The notes: generated by a model not told the origin, from the sequence alone. 64,000 nucleotides of DNA from Pedobacter sp. W3I1 (GCF_030816015.1 NZ_JAUSXN010000001.1:3472001-3536000), one strand, 5' to 3'. Shown: positions 18,578 to 27,899, counted from the first letter of the stretch. A program made the numbers and translations.

Positions 18578-19105
18578 CTAATTAACCGATCCCGATTTAA
18601 CCAATACACGTTGATAAGCAGGAAGGTTTAAATCATCAACAATTACACCGCGAGTAGTGCTTGCATGCACGAAAAAGCCATTATTGAGGTATACCCCTAC
18701 GTGATCTACATCATTACCGCCAAAAGAGAAAAACACCAAATCACCTTCCTTTAAATTATCGATATTTTTACGCTTCACCACATTGGCTTGCTCGCGTGAA
18801 ATACGAGGAAGTGTAATCCCATAAATTTCTTTCTCCAACAAAAAAGCAAAACCAGAACAATCAATCCCTCCTTTATCTAAACCTCCAAAACGATATTTTA
18901 CACCAGTCCAGTCGGTAATGAAACGATAAAGCGGTTTGCTTTGTAAATTCGCCATTGCATCGGCCGCTCTCGAAGCTTTCGTATCGCTTTTAACGGTGTA
19001 TTTTCGAGCACCGCATGACGATAGGAATAGCATGAGTGCTATTATATAAAAAATATTTTTATTAAGGCTAAGGGTGTAAGATTTAGGGTTTACGGCTCTT
19101 TCCAT
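18578..19105 (-). CDS. NlpC/P60 family lipoprotein, peptidoglycan endopeptidase
   Basis: NlpC/P60 hydrolases cleave peptide stems in peptidoglycan. From the ATG at 19105 the protein has 175 residues with a lipobox (LFLSSCG), so it should be anchored as a lipoprotein. The catalytic Cys is in GGIDCSGFAF (about 80), the His in DHVGVYLNNGFFVHAST (about 135), and YRFGGLDKGG precedes the Cys as usual. The frame is open to a GTG at 19168, but that stretch is a TTTAGGG-type repeat, so I reject it. It follows mutS on the same strand after 75 bp of repeat DNA. Confidence 0.88.
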   Translation of the reverse strand: MERAVNPKSYTLSLNKNIFYIIALMLFLSSCGARKYTVKSDTKASRAADAMANLQSKPLYRFITDWTGVKYRFGGLDKGGIDCSGFAFLLEKEIYGITLPRISREQANVVKRKNIDNLKEGDLVFFSFGGNDVDHVGVYLNNGFFVHASTTRGVIVDDLNLPAYQRVLVKSGSVN

Positions 19106-19180
19106 AGTTTCAGTATCGTTAGTTGCTAGGTGTTGAGGGATTAAAACCTTATGCCTTAAACCCCACACCCTACACCTTTC

Positions 19181-21794
19181 TTAATTCTTAATCAATCGTT
19201 GTATTTCATCCAGTTTTAACAAAGCTTCTACTGGCGTTAATGCATTTACATCCAAATTATTCAATGTATCGCGGATTTTTACCAGCACAGGATCATCAAT
19301 AGCGAACATCTGCAACTGATAAGCCTGGTTCTGCACCTTTTTAATGCTGTCTTTAATGCTCTGCCCTTCTGTCCGGTCTATTTCCAGTTTCTTTAATATC
19401 TCGTTCGCGCGACCAATTAATTTTGTCGGCATACCCGCCATTTTCGCTACGTGTATACCAAAACTGTGTTCACTGCCACCAGGAACCAGTTTCCTTAAAA
19501 AAAATCACCTTATTGGTCATTTCCTTTACCGATACGTTAAAATTTTTGATGCGCGGCATGGTATTGGCCAGTTCATTTAACTCATGATAGTGGGTGGCAA
19601 ATAAGGTTTTTGGCCGTGCTGTTGGGTGCTGATGCAAAAATTCGGCAATGGCCCAGGCGATTGAAATACCATCGTAGGTGCTCGTTCCGCGGCCAATCTC
19701 ATCGAGTAAAATTAAACTATCATCAGAAATGTTGTTCAGGATACTGGCTGTTTCATTCATTTCGACCATGAACGTACTTTCTCCTGAAGAAATATTATCT
19801 GATGCTCCTACACGGGTAAAAATCTTATCTACAATTCCAACTTCCGCATCTTTAGCAGGAACGAAGGACCCCATTTGTGCCATCAATACAATCAGCGCAG
19901 TTTGCCTTAAAATAGCCGACTTACCCGCCATGTTGGGTCCGGTAATCATAATAATCTGTTGGCTCTCCGTATCCAGGTATACATCGTTTGTAATGTATTC
20001 CTGCCCCACAGGCAATTGCTTTTCAATTACCGGGTGGCGGCCCCCTTTAATATCAAGCACCTTATTTTCGGTAACTTTGGGTTTGTTATAGTGGTTCTTA
20101 ACTGCCAACTGTGCAAAACACAATAAACAATCAAGCTGTGCAATTAAAAACGAATCAAGTTGGATCGGTTTAATGTAACTGGCGGTTTCGTACATCAGTT
20201 CATTATATAACCGGATTTCAATGGCCTGTATCTTTTCTTCGGCACCTAAAATCTGATCTTCGTATTCTTTAAGCTCTGGTGTAATGTAACGCTCGGCATT
20301 TACCAGCGTTTGTTTACGGATCCAGCCTTCAGGCACTTTATCTTTATGCGTATGGGTAACTTCCAAATAATAACCAAAAACATTATTGAAGGCAATTTTT
20401 AACGATGGTATTCCCGTTGCCTCTGCTTCGCGTTTTTGTATCTGAACCAGATAATCTTTACCGCCGAAAGCTATTTTACGCAAGCGATCTAGATCTTCAT
20501 CAATTCCGTCGGCAATTACATTTCCTTTAATCAGCAATGCCGGTGGCTCGGGCTGTAATTCCCTTTCAATCCTTTCGCGTATGGCCAAACATGGATTCAA
20601 TTGATCGGCTATCTTAATGAGGAAAGGATTTTTAGAATCGGCAGCCAATTTTTTAACCGCTTCAATATGATATAGTGCACGTTTTAAAGCAACCAATTCT
20701 CTGGGGCCCACACGTTGCAGACCTACTTTAGAAATCAATCGTTCTAAATCACCAATCTGTTTAATGTTATTTAAAAATTCGCCCTGCAGTTCTTCATGTT
20801 TTACAAAATACTCCACCATTCCAAGGCGTTCCTGGATGGGTTTCAATTCTTTTAATGGCATGATGATCCACTTCTGCAACAAACGCGCACCCATTGGGGT
20901 ACAGGTATGATCCAGAATATCGAACAAGGTTACCGCATTGTCGTTAGGCGAATTCACCAATTCAAGGTTACGGATGGTGAAACGGTCTAACCACATGTAA
21001 CGGTCTTCTTCAATACGGCCTATCGAGCTGATGTGTTGTAGATTACGGTGCTCGGTTTCGCCCAGATAGTGTAAAATAACACCTGCAGCTACAATTCCGC
21101 TCTGCAAACGCTCTACACCAAAACCTTTTAAAGAGGAAACCTCAAAGTGTTTCATCAGGGTTTCGTTTCCAAAATCACTTGTAAAAGGCCATTCATCTAA
21201 ACCAAAAGTGTAAAAACGGTCGCCGAAGTGCTCGGTAAACGCCTGTCGCTTCGATTTCTGAAAAATAACCTCTGTTGGCTTAAAGCCCTGCAAAAGTTTA
21301 TCAATATAATCGCTGTTACCTTGCGCAATTAGAAATTCACCTGTTGATATATCTAAAAATGAAACGCCCAATTGCGTTTTATCAAAGAAAACACAGGCCA
21401 GGAAATTGTTCGATTTTTGGTTTACAATATTATCACCGTAAGCTACGCCAGGTGTAACCAATTCGGTTACACCGCGTTTAACAATGGTTTTTGTGGTTTT
21501 AGGGTCTTCGAGCTGATCGCATATGGCTACGCGTTGTCCTGCCCTCACCAGTTTCGATAAATAGTTATCCAAAGAATGATGCGGAAAACCAGCCAGTTCT
21601 AAAGCACCGCCATTAGGGCCAGTACCTCTTCTGGTTAATACGATGCCTAAAATCTGTGCCGTTTTAATGGCATCTTCGCCAAAGGTTTCATAAAAATCGC
21701 CAACCCTAAATAGTAAAAGTGCGCCCGGATACTTCGCTTTAATCGCGTTGTATTGCTGCATTAACGGGGTTTCTTTATTTGTGTCTTTAGCCAA
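19181..21794 (-). pseudogene. mutS: DNA mismatch repair protein MutS, frameshifted
   Basis: MutS binds base mismatches and small loops and recruits MutL. Residues 1-774 are intact: the mismatch-contact GDFYETF (about 32-38), Walker [14 protein letters not shown] (about 620) and Walker [15 protein letters not shown] (about 698). In the sense strand a run of eight T (19497-19504 here as A8) shifts the frame, ending in ETGSWWQ and a stop at 19470. With seven T the frame reads [25 protein letters not shown] and continues through 19441-19181 to a normal end of about 870 residues. The lost part includes the SEHSFG block and the C-terminal helix-turn-helix needed for dimer and ATPase function. Either the gene is inactive, slips back, or the base is a sequencing error. 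Confidence 0.88.
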
Positions 21795-22332
21795 AACTGA
21801 AATTAATTTACAAAAGCCATAAAGATAACACGAATAAGCATTCTACGGCTGTTTTGTTGAAAAGTTAAAAAAAATAGTTGTTTAACCGGTTAATTGTTTA
21901 AATCGGTTAATTGAGGGGATGACAGTTAACCAGTTTATACAATTTAAACAGTTAACCATTACTCTACAGTTAACCATTATTTGAAAATGAAGGGTTCTGA
22001 GCATTTCGGGTTATCCAGTCCTGTTATCCGCTTTACTTCGTTGCACTCGTGTTCGCTCCTACCAGGTTTAGGCACAAAAGTCTGCTTAAAACCAACTGCA
22101 TAATAGTTTTCTTTCTTCAACGGTTAAACATTATTTGAAAAGGAAGGGTTCTGTTCATTTCGGGTTGCGCAGTCCTGTTATCCGCTTTACTTCGTTGCAC
22201 TCGTGTTCCCTACCAGGTTTAGGCACAAAGTAGGCTTTATAAAAATGCTTATTTAAGAAAAAACCTTAACTTAATCATAAATGTAACTGAATAATAGAAA
22301 TAGATTAAAAATAGAAACTCAATATTTTAAAC
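21795..22332. other. 538-bp gap with nested repeats
   Basis: Next to mutS lies a block of GGTTAA/TTAACC words in both orientations (about 21880-21975). It is followed by two direct copies of a 110-bp repeat (21969-22079 and 22122-22230). No gene is supported. The last 70 bp must carry the promoter of the PLD-like gene. Confidence 0.6.
21969..22230. repeat. Two direct copies of a 110-bp mosaic repeat
   Basis: Both copies share TTATTTGAAAA, GAAGGGTTCTG, CATTTCGGGTT, AGTCCTGTTATCCGCTTTAC, TTCGTTGCACTCGTGTTC and TACCAGGTTTAGGCACAAA. They are 153 bp apart start to start and differ by a few substitutions and small indels. Confidence 0.8.
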
Positions 22333-23082
22333 ATGTTTTACAATAATGCACTTTGTGATATTTACATTGGAAAGGGAGCAGGCAAAAAGCTAATGGATGA
22401 CATGAATAATGCTAAACATTCTGTCAAAATCATATCTCCTTACTTATCACCAGACTTGATTTTGGAGTTGATATATTTAAAAAATAAAAATATTAATGTT
22501 AAGTTAATTACAACAAACAATATCGAAGATTTTTATGGTGATCGTGAAAGAAATATCTATAAACTCATTATTCAAAAACGCAATACTGATTTTAACAAGC
22601 AAATAGTCAGGAATAAGTGGATTAAGTTTGCAGAAACACTTTCACGCATCAGCTATGGTTTAATAGCTTTATTGATTGCGTTGGCCTATTATTTCAGAGA
22701 CCTTAAAGTATTTCTTGTTTTTGTACCCATTGTTGTTCTTTTTTTAATACGAAGTTTTTACAAGACTAAAATAAAAAACCTTCAGATTTATTCTTACAGC
22801 TATACACAGCTATTTCCTTTCAAAGTATATATGTCTAATGAGAAAACATCTTTAATTCACAGTAAAATATATTTAATCGATGATCAAATAGCCTATATGG
22901 GATCATTAAACTTTACCCAAAGCGGAACTCAGTTTAACCATGAAACCCGAATCAGAACAACAGATGCCAAAGCGATTGAGAAGATAAAGCTGGAAATTGA
23001 TGAGCTTTTTGAAAATCCTTATATGCCTGCAGTAGATTTACAACTTTGGGGGAAACAATTATACCTTGAACCTATTAACTAA
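22333..23082 (+). CDS. PLD-like protein with embedded membrane hairpin
   Basis: A 249-residue protein of the phospholipase D superfamily (PLDc_2 type). A single HKD motif, HSKIYLIDDQIAYMGSLNFT (H near 176), follows H-x-K-x4-D and is trailed by the usual GSLNFT. The N-terminal part (LMDDMNNAKHSVKIISPYLS) is the normal start of a PLD half-domain. Unusually, residues about 105-142 form two hydrophobic segments inserted between this strand and the HKD motif, so the enzyme is probably membrane-bound with its active site on one face. One HKD per chain implies a dimer. Members can be nucleases or phosphodiesterases; the substrate is unknown. Confidence 0.8.
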   Translation: MFYNNALCDIYIGKGAGKKLMDDMNNAKHSVKIISPYLSPDLILELIYLKNKNINVKLITTNNIEDFYGDRERNIYKLIIQKRNTDFNKQIVRNKWIKFAETLSRISYGLIALLIALAYYFRDLKVFLVFVPIVVLFLIRSFYKTKIKNLQIYSYSYTQLFPFKVYMSNEKTSLIHSKIYLIDDQIAYMGSLNFTQSGTQFNHETRIRTTDAKAIEKIKLEIDELFENPYMPAVDLQLWGKQLYLEPIN

Positions 23083-23156
23083 AATTAACAGTAATTTTAA
23101 AACGTTTTGCCTCTATAACTGTTACATTAGTATAAATTCAACTTAATAATTTAATT

Positions 23157-23471
23157 ATGACGATCCAACTGAATACCGACAAAAACTTAACCATACACCA
23201 GGAATACGATGAAAAAATTCAAACACAATTAAATGAAGGCTTAAGCAGATATAGCGATTTAATCACACGTCTGGAGGTTCATTTATCTGATGAAAACGGC
23301 AGTAAGGATGGCTTAGACGACAAAAGATGTTTGTTAGAGGCTAGAATTACCGGAAAAGACCCTATTGCGGTCACTAATATGGGGAATACCTACGATTTAG
23401 CCATTACAGGTGCTTTAACCAAGCTAAAAAGCACACTCGAAAAGGTGGCTGGGAAAATGAAAACCCACTAA
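23157..23471 (+). CDS. HPF/RaiA-like ribosome-associated factor
   Basis: A 104-residue protein matching the short HPF/RaiA (S30AE) family, which binds 30S subunits and promotes hibernation or blocks translation in stationary phase. The first strand (MTIQLNTDKNLTIHQEY), ITRLEVHLSDENG and the C-terminal helix (ALTKLKSTLEKVAGKM) fit the beta-alpha-beta-beta-beta-alpha fold. It lacks the C-terminal dimerisation tail of long HPF. It lies 75 bp after the PLD-like gene and is followed by a strong terminator. Confidence 0.82.
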   Translation: MTIQLNTDKNLTIHQEYDEKIQTQLNEGLSRYSDLITRLEVHLSDENGSKDGLDDKRCLLEARITGKDPIAVTNMGNTYDLAITGALTKLKSTLEKVAGKMKTH

Positions 23472-23556
23472 CCTTGGACGTCACCCTGAACCGAGCCCTG
23501 GCGAGCTCACCAAGGTAATTTATTTCAGGGTCTATCCGACGGAATAGTTAAAAAAA

Positions 23557-23583
23557 AAAAGCAATCGGAATGATTGCTTTTTT
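23557..23583. terminator. Bidirectional terminator between HPF and the Fic operon
   Basis: AAAAGCAATC and GATTGCTTTT form a 10-bp stem with a 5-base loop, flanked by A-run and T-run, so it can end both converging transcripts. Confidence 0.85.
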
Positions 23584-23589
23584 GTTATT

Positions 23590-24195
23590 TTAATGCATTG
23601 CTGATTTTCTGCCTTTAATCTCGAAGTGGGAATAACATTTTCCCTCTAAAAATTCAAATCTGGTATTTGATACGACATTCTTAAACAAATTATTGCTATC
23701 CTCGTTCCTTACACTTACATGAACATTTCCGTATTTGCAAATTGAGGCTACAATGTTTTGAGCTTCATCAGTAAAGTGAACGTACGGTATAAGTCCATTT
23801 ATGGCTATCAGATTAGCAAGGTGTTTAATGAATTGAACCATACTACCTTCGCCAACTACTAAACCACCAGCGAAGATTTTCTTAATACCTTCATTTGCAA
23901 GATATTTCATTCCCTTTTTGAAGTTTTTATATTTTCCTTCACGAAACCGCCATGCTAATTTTTCGTCGCCAAGAAAAATAAGAGTACCCGATTTCAAAGC
24001 AGTACAAAGGCTGGACATTTCTTTTCCCAAATTCTTAAGATGCTTTTTATAGCTTTTCGATTTTAATATCAAAATGTAACTGGAAAAAGTGTCCGGATAG
24101 AAATAATCGTAATCTTCAATATCCTCATTATAATTTCTTTGCGGAAATATCGGATATGCTGCAAGGCATTTCTTCCTTTTGATCTGTTTAATCAT
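23590..24195 (-). CDS. Uncharacterised protein following Fic
   Basis: I do not recognise this family. It has 201 residues from the ATG at 24195, or 203 from a TTG at 24201, which touches the stop of the fic gene. It is basic in the first 60 residues and has no signal or membrane segment. Possible secondary-structure elements include GTLIFLGDEKLAWRF and GIKKIFAGGLVVGEGSMVQF. The near-zero spacing implies cotranscription and possibly translational coupling with Fic, so it may be a regulator or target of AMP transfer; that is inference. Confidence 0.7.
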   Translation of the reverse strand: MIKQIKRKKCLAAYPIFPQRNYNEDIEDYDYFYPDTFSSYILILKSKSYKKHLKNLGKEMSSLCTALKSGTLIFLGDEKLAWRFREGKYKNFKKGMKYLANEGIKKIFAGGLVVGEGSMVQFIKHLANLIAINGLIPYVHFTDEAQNIVASICKYGNVHVSVRNEDSNNLFKNVVSNTRFEFLEGKCYSHFEIKGRKSAMH

Positions 24196-24201
24196 AAACA
24201 A

Positions 24202-24981
24202 CTATAGTGCTTTTGGCAACATCAACAAGAATGGAATAGCCTTTTTATAATCAAGTTCTTCAAAAAAGACACCTAATCGATTAAGATTTCTATAATATTC
24301 ACTAATATTAGAATAATAGTTTAGTTCACTTTGTAAATACCAAGCCTTTTTTCCAAGTTTCTGAGCCAGGAACCACTTTTCCAATAACCTACCTGCCCTT
24401 CCATTACCATCTTCAAAAGGGTGGATATTAACAAATATAACATGGATAAAAGAAGCAAAATAGAAAACCTGCTGATGATCTAGATCCGCAATAACGAGTT
24501 TTTGAATGTCTTCCCATAAAATTTTAGAAAGATTATCAACCTCAGTTCCAGCTGCAGCTTCGTACTGTATTCTTCCTGTTTTATGTTCCATTACCAACAT
24601 ATTACCTTTACGGTAAGTACCCTGTTTATTTGCTGGCAATAAATGTTTGGTTATTAATTTATGGCTGTTTAAAAAGTTTTTGTTGGTTAGATTATTTTGC
24701 TGAGCAAATATATAAGCATTGTATAAATCATTTGGTTTTTGAACTAAATCAGGTTGATAATCTATATTTAACATCTTATGTTTAATATAACTATCTACCT
24801 CCATTTGCTCACCCTCTATCCGCGACGATGTGATCGCCGATACTGAAGTGTAAAAATTAAAAGATTCGGTCGAAATATCTGCGTCCTTTAAATTTTCAAA
24901 CTTCGAACCTAAATCACTGTCTACTAGTTCGTAATAAGACTCTAGCAATTCAACAGGAATAATTTTCAGTTCATTAAACAT
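24202..24981 (-). CDS. Fic family protein, likely AMP-transferase
   Basis: Fic domains transfer AMP or related groups from nucleotides to protein hydroxyls. The 259-residue protein has the complete active-site loop HPFEDGNGRAGR (His near 187), matching HPFxDGNGRxxR. Near residue 52 is SSRIEGEQ, matching the (S/T)xxxE(G/N) inhibitory motif inside the same chain, as in class II Fic proteins, so basal activity is probably self-restrained. No winged-helix domain is evident at the C-terminus. It is directly followed by an unknown gene in the same operon. Confidence 0.9.
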   Translation of the reverse strand: MFNELKIIPVELLESYYELVDSDLGSKFENLKDADISTESFNFYTSVSAITSSRIEGEQMEVDSYIKHKMLNIDYQPDLVQKPNDLYNAYIFAQQNNLTNKNFLNSHKLITKHLLPANKQGTYRKGNMLVMEHKTGRIQYEAAAGTEVDNLSKILWEDIQKLVIADLDHQQVFYFASFIHVIFVNIHPFEDGNGRAGRLLEKWFLAQKLGKKAWYLQSELNYYSNISEYYRNLNRLGVFFEELDYKKAIPFLLMLPKAL

Positions 24982-25039
24982 TACGAAATTCGTTTTTACG
25001 CTAATTTAGGGTTTGGTTTTGTAAAAAGCGATTCTAATT

Positions 25040-25765
25040 TTATAACTGCTCTATATACCCCAAAAACAGATTCAATGCTTTTTTCCGATCATCGGTAACA
25101 TCGAATTGAAGCCTATGGTATAAATAATCTTCGAGATCGAAATTAGTACTTTCAGGCAATTCCGCTAAAACTTCTTTTCTATGCTCCAGTCCGAATTTTA
25201 AAGCTGCATTAAATTCGTCTTTAAATTCCTGTGAGATTTCTTTGTTGGCTACCCAGGCCGCATACATAAATGGCAACCCGGTAAAATTTTTCCATTCCTC
25301 ACCCATGTCGTAGGCGTAAGCGAAATCGTCTTTTTTGCCAAAGGTTCGATCACCGATTAAAACAAAAGCATCCGTTTTTGCATTTGGATCAGTAGTAAAT
25401 TCAACTTCCTTTTTCCAATGGAACTTAAGCAATACTTTAGCCAAATTGTTCGATGTACGCGAGTGGGTATCCAATCTTACCGTTTTAATTTCCCGGGCGG
25501 GAACTTCACTAAAAATGAACACAGAGTTTACCCCACCATCACTTCCAATACAATAATCGGCAACAATATTGGCATTAGGGACCAAAGGAATGGCAGCAAC
25601 AGGCATCAAACCGATATCAACCTGACCGTTAATCACTTTAGCTGCGCAATCTGAAGGGATGTCTAAACTTAAATCAATTTTATTTATAATATCCGAATGT
25701 TCTAATCCGTATATAAAAGCTTTGGTATTGGTGTAAGCAACAGCCGATATTTTAATCTTATTCAA
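25040..25765 (-). CDS. mqnA: Chorismate dehydratase MqnA
   Basis: MqnA removes water from chorismate to give 3-[(1-carboxyvinyl)oxy]benzoate, the first step of the futalosine route to menaquinone. The 241-residue protein has the family start (MNKIKISAVAYTNTKAFIYGL), the SGxDIGLMPVA-like block (NGQVDIGLMPVAAIP), DYCIGSDGGVNSVFIFS and the LDTHSRTSNNL motif of the substrate-binding cleft. It is soluble and of periplasmic-binding-protein fold. mqnE, for the next step, lies 940 bp upstream on the same strand, with a histidine phosphatase gene between. Confidence 0.92.
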   Translation of the reverse strand: MNKIKISAVAYTNTKAFIYGLEHSDIINKIDLSLDIPSDCAAKVINGQVDIGLMPVAAIPLVPNANIVADYCIGSDGGVNSVFIFSEVPAREIKTVRLDTHSRTSNNLAKVLLKFHWKKEVEFTTDPNAKTDAFVLIGDRTFGKKDDFAYAYDMGEEWKNFTGLPFMYAAWVANKEISQEFKDEFNAALKFGLEHRKEVLAELPESTNFDLEDYLYHRLQFDVTDDRKKALNLFLGYIEQL

Positions 25766-25807
25766 GGTGTTATGTTTTGCGCTTCGCGTTTGGCGTTAAG
25801 CGTATTA

Positions 25808-25885
25808 TTCAATTACTAAACCGTCTAGTGCACTGCACTGTTAAATTCGAGCACCGTAAATTTTCCATGTTCGAAAACCATTTAT
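25808..25885 (-). pseudogene. Decayed duplicate of the histidine phosphatase 3' end
   Basis: The minus strand here reads MVFEHGKFTVLEFNSAVH and then a frame-broken equivalent of LDGLVI, closely matching MGFEDGKFSVLEFNSAVHLDGLVIG at the end of the adjacent gene (25982-26605). One lost base puts the tail out of frame. Only the last 25 codons remain, so it is a relic of a tandem duplication or of a deleted second copy. Confidence 0.8.
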
Positions 25886-25981
25886 TAGCCATGGTTTGAG
25901 TCCTCACGAACCATTATATAAATCTTTTTTATCGTGCCAACAGATCCTGAAACAAGTTCAGGATGACGAATTATCTTGGAC

Positions 25982-26605
25982 TTATCCAATCACTAAACCG
26001 TCCAAATGAACGGCACTGTTAAATTCCAGAACGCTAAACTTTCCATCCTCAAAACCCATCTTATAAAGCACGGTATTCTGATGCGGAAATTCAGTCATTT
26101 CGCTGAGTGGTTTATCCAGTAGCAAGCATAAGAAAACACGCATTGCCCTGCCGTGCATACAAAGTAAAACTGTTTTTTCTTCAGGTCTGGTCATTAAAAC
26201 TTTCATGGGGTGTTTTAAACGTTCGTAAACATCCTGAACACTTTCACCACCTTCGAAATGAGCCGTGTAATTTCCATCCTGCCAGTTTTGCAACATCTCT
26301 CGGAAAGCATCACGTGCGTCCTCCGTATTCGGTTGTCCTTCCCAAACGCCCCAAGCCAATTCATCCAGCCCCGAAAGTTTTTCCCAGGGTAAATCAGCAT
26401 CTATAAATTTTTGAACGGTTTGCCAGGTACGTTTTAAATCAGAAGTGTAAATCTTATCAAAAGGAACATCTTTATACTTTTGGTAAAAAGCCTCCGCCTG
26501 TGACCTGCCTAAATCATTTAAGTCAGAATTTATACCTCTGCCCTGTACTATGCCTTGTCTATTGAGTTCCGTTTCGCCGTGGCGTATGATGTATATTTCC
26601 TTCAT
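25982..26605 (-). CDS. Histidine phosphatase family protein
   Basis: A 207-residue member of the phosphoglycerate-mutase-like superfamily. The catalytic RHGETELN (His 9) is present, as are TSDLKRTWQT with the second Arg (near 60), a Glu in the DELAWGVWEGQ loop (near 85) and the C-terminal HGRAMRVFL His (near 150). Such enzymes remove phosphate from small metabolites, but the substrate cannot be told from sequence; alpha-ribazole phosphatase-like or broad-specificity activity are options. It lies between mqnA and mqnE, with repeat DNA on one side and a relic of its own tail on the other. Confidence 0.88.
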   Translation of the reverse strand: MKEIYIIRHGETELNRQGIVQGRGINSDLNDLGRSQAEAFYQKYKDVPFDKIYTSDLKRTWQTVQKFIDADLPWEKLSGLDELAWGVWEGQPNTEDARDAFREMLQNWQDGNYTAHFEGGESVQDVYERLKHPMKVLMTRPEEKTVLLCMHGRAMRVFLCLLLDKPLSEMTEFPHQNTVLYKMGFEDGKFSVLEFNSAVHLDGLVIG

Positions 26606-26609
26606 TTAT

Positions 26610-26702
26610 TAAGTTATTGAATGAGTGAATTTTGAATGATTGAATGTAAATCTAACATCCATTATCCTAAGCATTCACTCACTCTATCATTAAGTCATTC
26701 CC
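26610..26702. repeat. GAATGA-type palindromic repeat, copy 2
   Basis: TTGAATGAGTGAATTTTGA on one side and GCATTCACTCACTC plus CATTAAGTCATTCCCTCATT on the other. It fills the whole gap between the phosphatase and mqnE. Confidence 0.65.
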
Positions 26703-26705
26703 TCA

Positions 26706-27899
26706 TTAATTCACTACCGGTAACTTATAATATTGCGGTTTCTTTTCTTCTTCAAAAACTACGTTCTCAAAATCAGTAACCACATTATATAAAGTATCGC
26801 GCTCTATTGCTTTTCTTCCTACCTGTTTAATCAAATTCACCAGTTCTTTAGTGCTCATTGCAGGCGTTTGCTCTTCAGCCCCAGCCATAGAATATATTTT
26901 GGTGGTATCATCTAAAGTACCGTCAATATCGTCAACACCATAATTTAATGATAACTGAGCTGTTTCGCGACTGATCATTGCCCAATAAGCCTTAATGTGG
27001 TCGAAGTTATCCATATAAATACGGGCAATGGCATAATTTCTTAAGTCTTCAATTACTGAAGTTTCAGGCACATTACTCATCTGGTTATGCTGATTTCTGA
27101 ATTTTAGCGGAATAAAAGTCTGAAAACCACCGGTACGATCCTGTAAATCACGTAATTTTTCCATGTGATCTACCCGGTGCCAATATTTTTCGATGTGTCC
27201 GTAAAGCATTGTCGCATTACTGCGCATACCTAGTTTATGCCATTCTTCATGTATATCTAACCATTGCTGGCCTGTACATTTATCTTTAGCAATCTGTTCT
27301 CTGATTTCAGGGTGAAAAATCTCTGCCCCTCCGCCTGGTATCGATTCTAATCCAGCTTCTTTCATCAAACGCATACCTGTTGCATAATCAATTTTAGCCT
27401 TCTTAAAAATATAATGATACTCAACCGGCGTTAATGCTTTCACGTGCAAATCAGGGCGATGCTGTTTAATTGCGGTAAATAAAGCAGAATAAAAGGCAAC
27501 ATCATATTGAGGAAGTACTCCACCCACAATATGCACCTCAGTTACAGGCTCACCATCATATTTTTTAACGATATCGAGCATTTGCTCCATAGTTAAGGCC
27601 CAGCCTTCTTCCTTTTGTTTGATTAAACGGGAGTACGAGCAAAATTTGCAGTCGTAAACACAAAGATTGGTTGGTTCTAAATGGAAATTCCGGTTGAAAT
27701 AAGTTTTATCACCGTGTTTTTGTTCCCGGATAAAATTTGCGAGAACACCAAGGTAACCTAATTCAGCATGTTCATACAGATAAACACCTTCATCAAAGGT
27801 AATACGCTCTCCGAGAAGAACTTTGTGTGCTATGTTTTGTAATTCAGTTGATAAATTGGTATCAGCTAATATTTTTTCAACTTGCTCAGTTGTATTCAT
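26706..27899 (-). CDS. mqnE: Aminodeoxyfutalosine synthase MqnE, radical SAM
   Basis: MqnE is a radical-SAM enzyme that joins adenosine from SAM to the MqnA product, giving aminodeoxyfutalosine in menaquinone synthesis. From the ATG at 27899 (MNTTEQVEKIL) it has 397 residues, the usual length; an upstream in-frame extension to 28001 lacks family sequence. The iron-sulphur cluster motif is CVYDCKFC (Cys near 79, 83 and 86), followed by VHIVGGVLPQYD and SIPGGGAEIFHPEIR, which are typical of MqnE rather than MqnC. It is separated from mqnA by one gene on the same strand. Confidence 0.93.
   Translation of the reverse strand: MNTTEQVEKILADTNLSTELQNIAHKVLLGERITFDEGVYLYEHAELGYLGVLANFIREQKHGDKTYFNRNFHLEPTNLCVYDCKFCSYSRLIKQKEEGWALTMEQMLDIVKKYDGEPVTEVHIVGGVLPQYDVAFYSALFTAIKQHRPDLHVKALTPVEYHYIFKKAKIDYATGMRLMKEAGLESIPGGGAEIFHPEIREQIAKDKCTGQQWLDIHEEWHKLGMRSNATMLYGHIEKYWHRVDHMEKLRDLQDRTGGFQTFIPLKFRNQHNQMSNVPETSVIEDLRNYAIARIYMDNFDHIKAYWAMISRETAQLSLNYGVDDIDGTLDDTTKIYSMAGAEEQTPAMSTKELVNLIKQVGRKAIERDTLYNVVTDFENVVFEEEKKPQYYKLPVVN

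Noticed and set aside
23099..23108. AAAACGTTTT palindrome before the HPF gene, similar to 6683-6694
   Set aside because: Ten bases of this kind are expected by chance in AT-rich DNA, and there is no functional link to the glycan genes.
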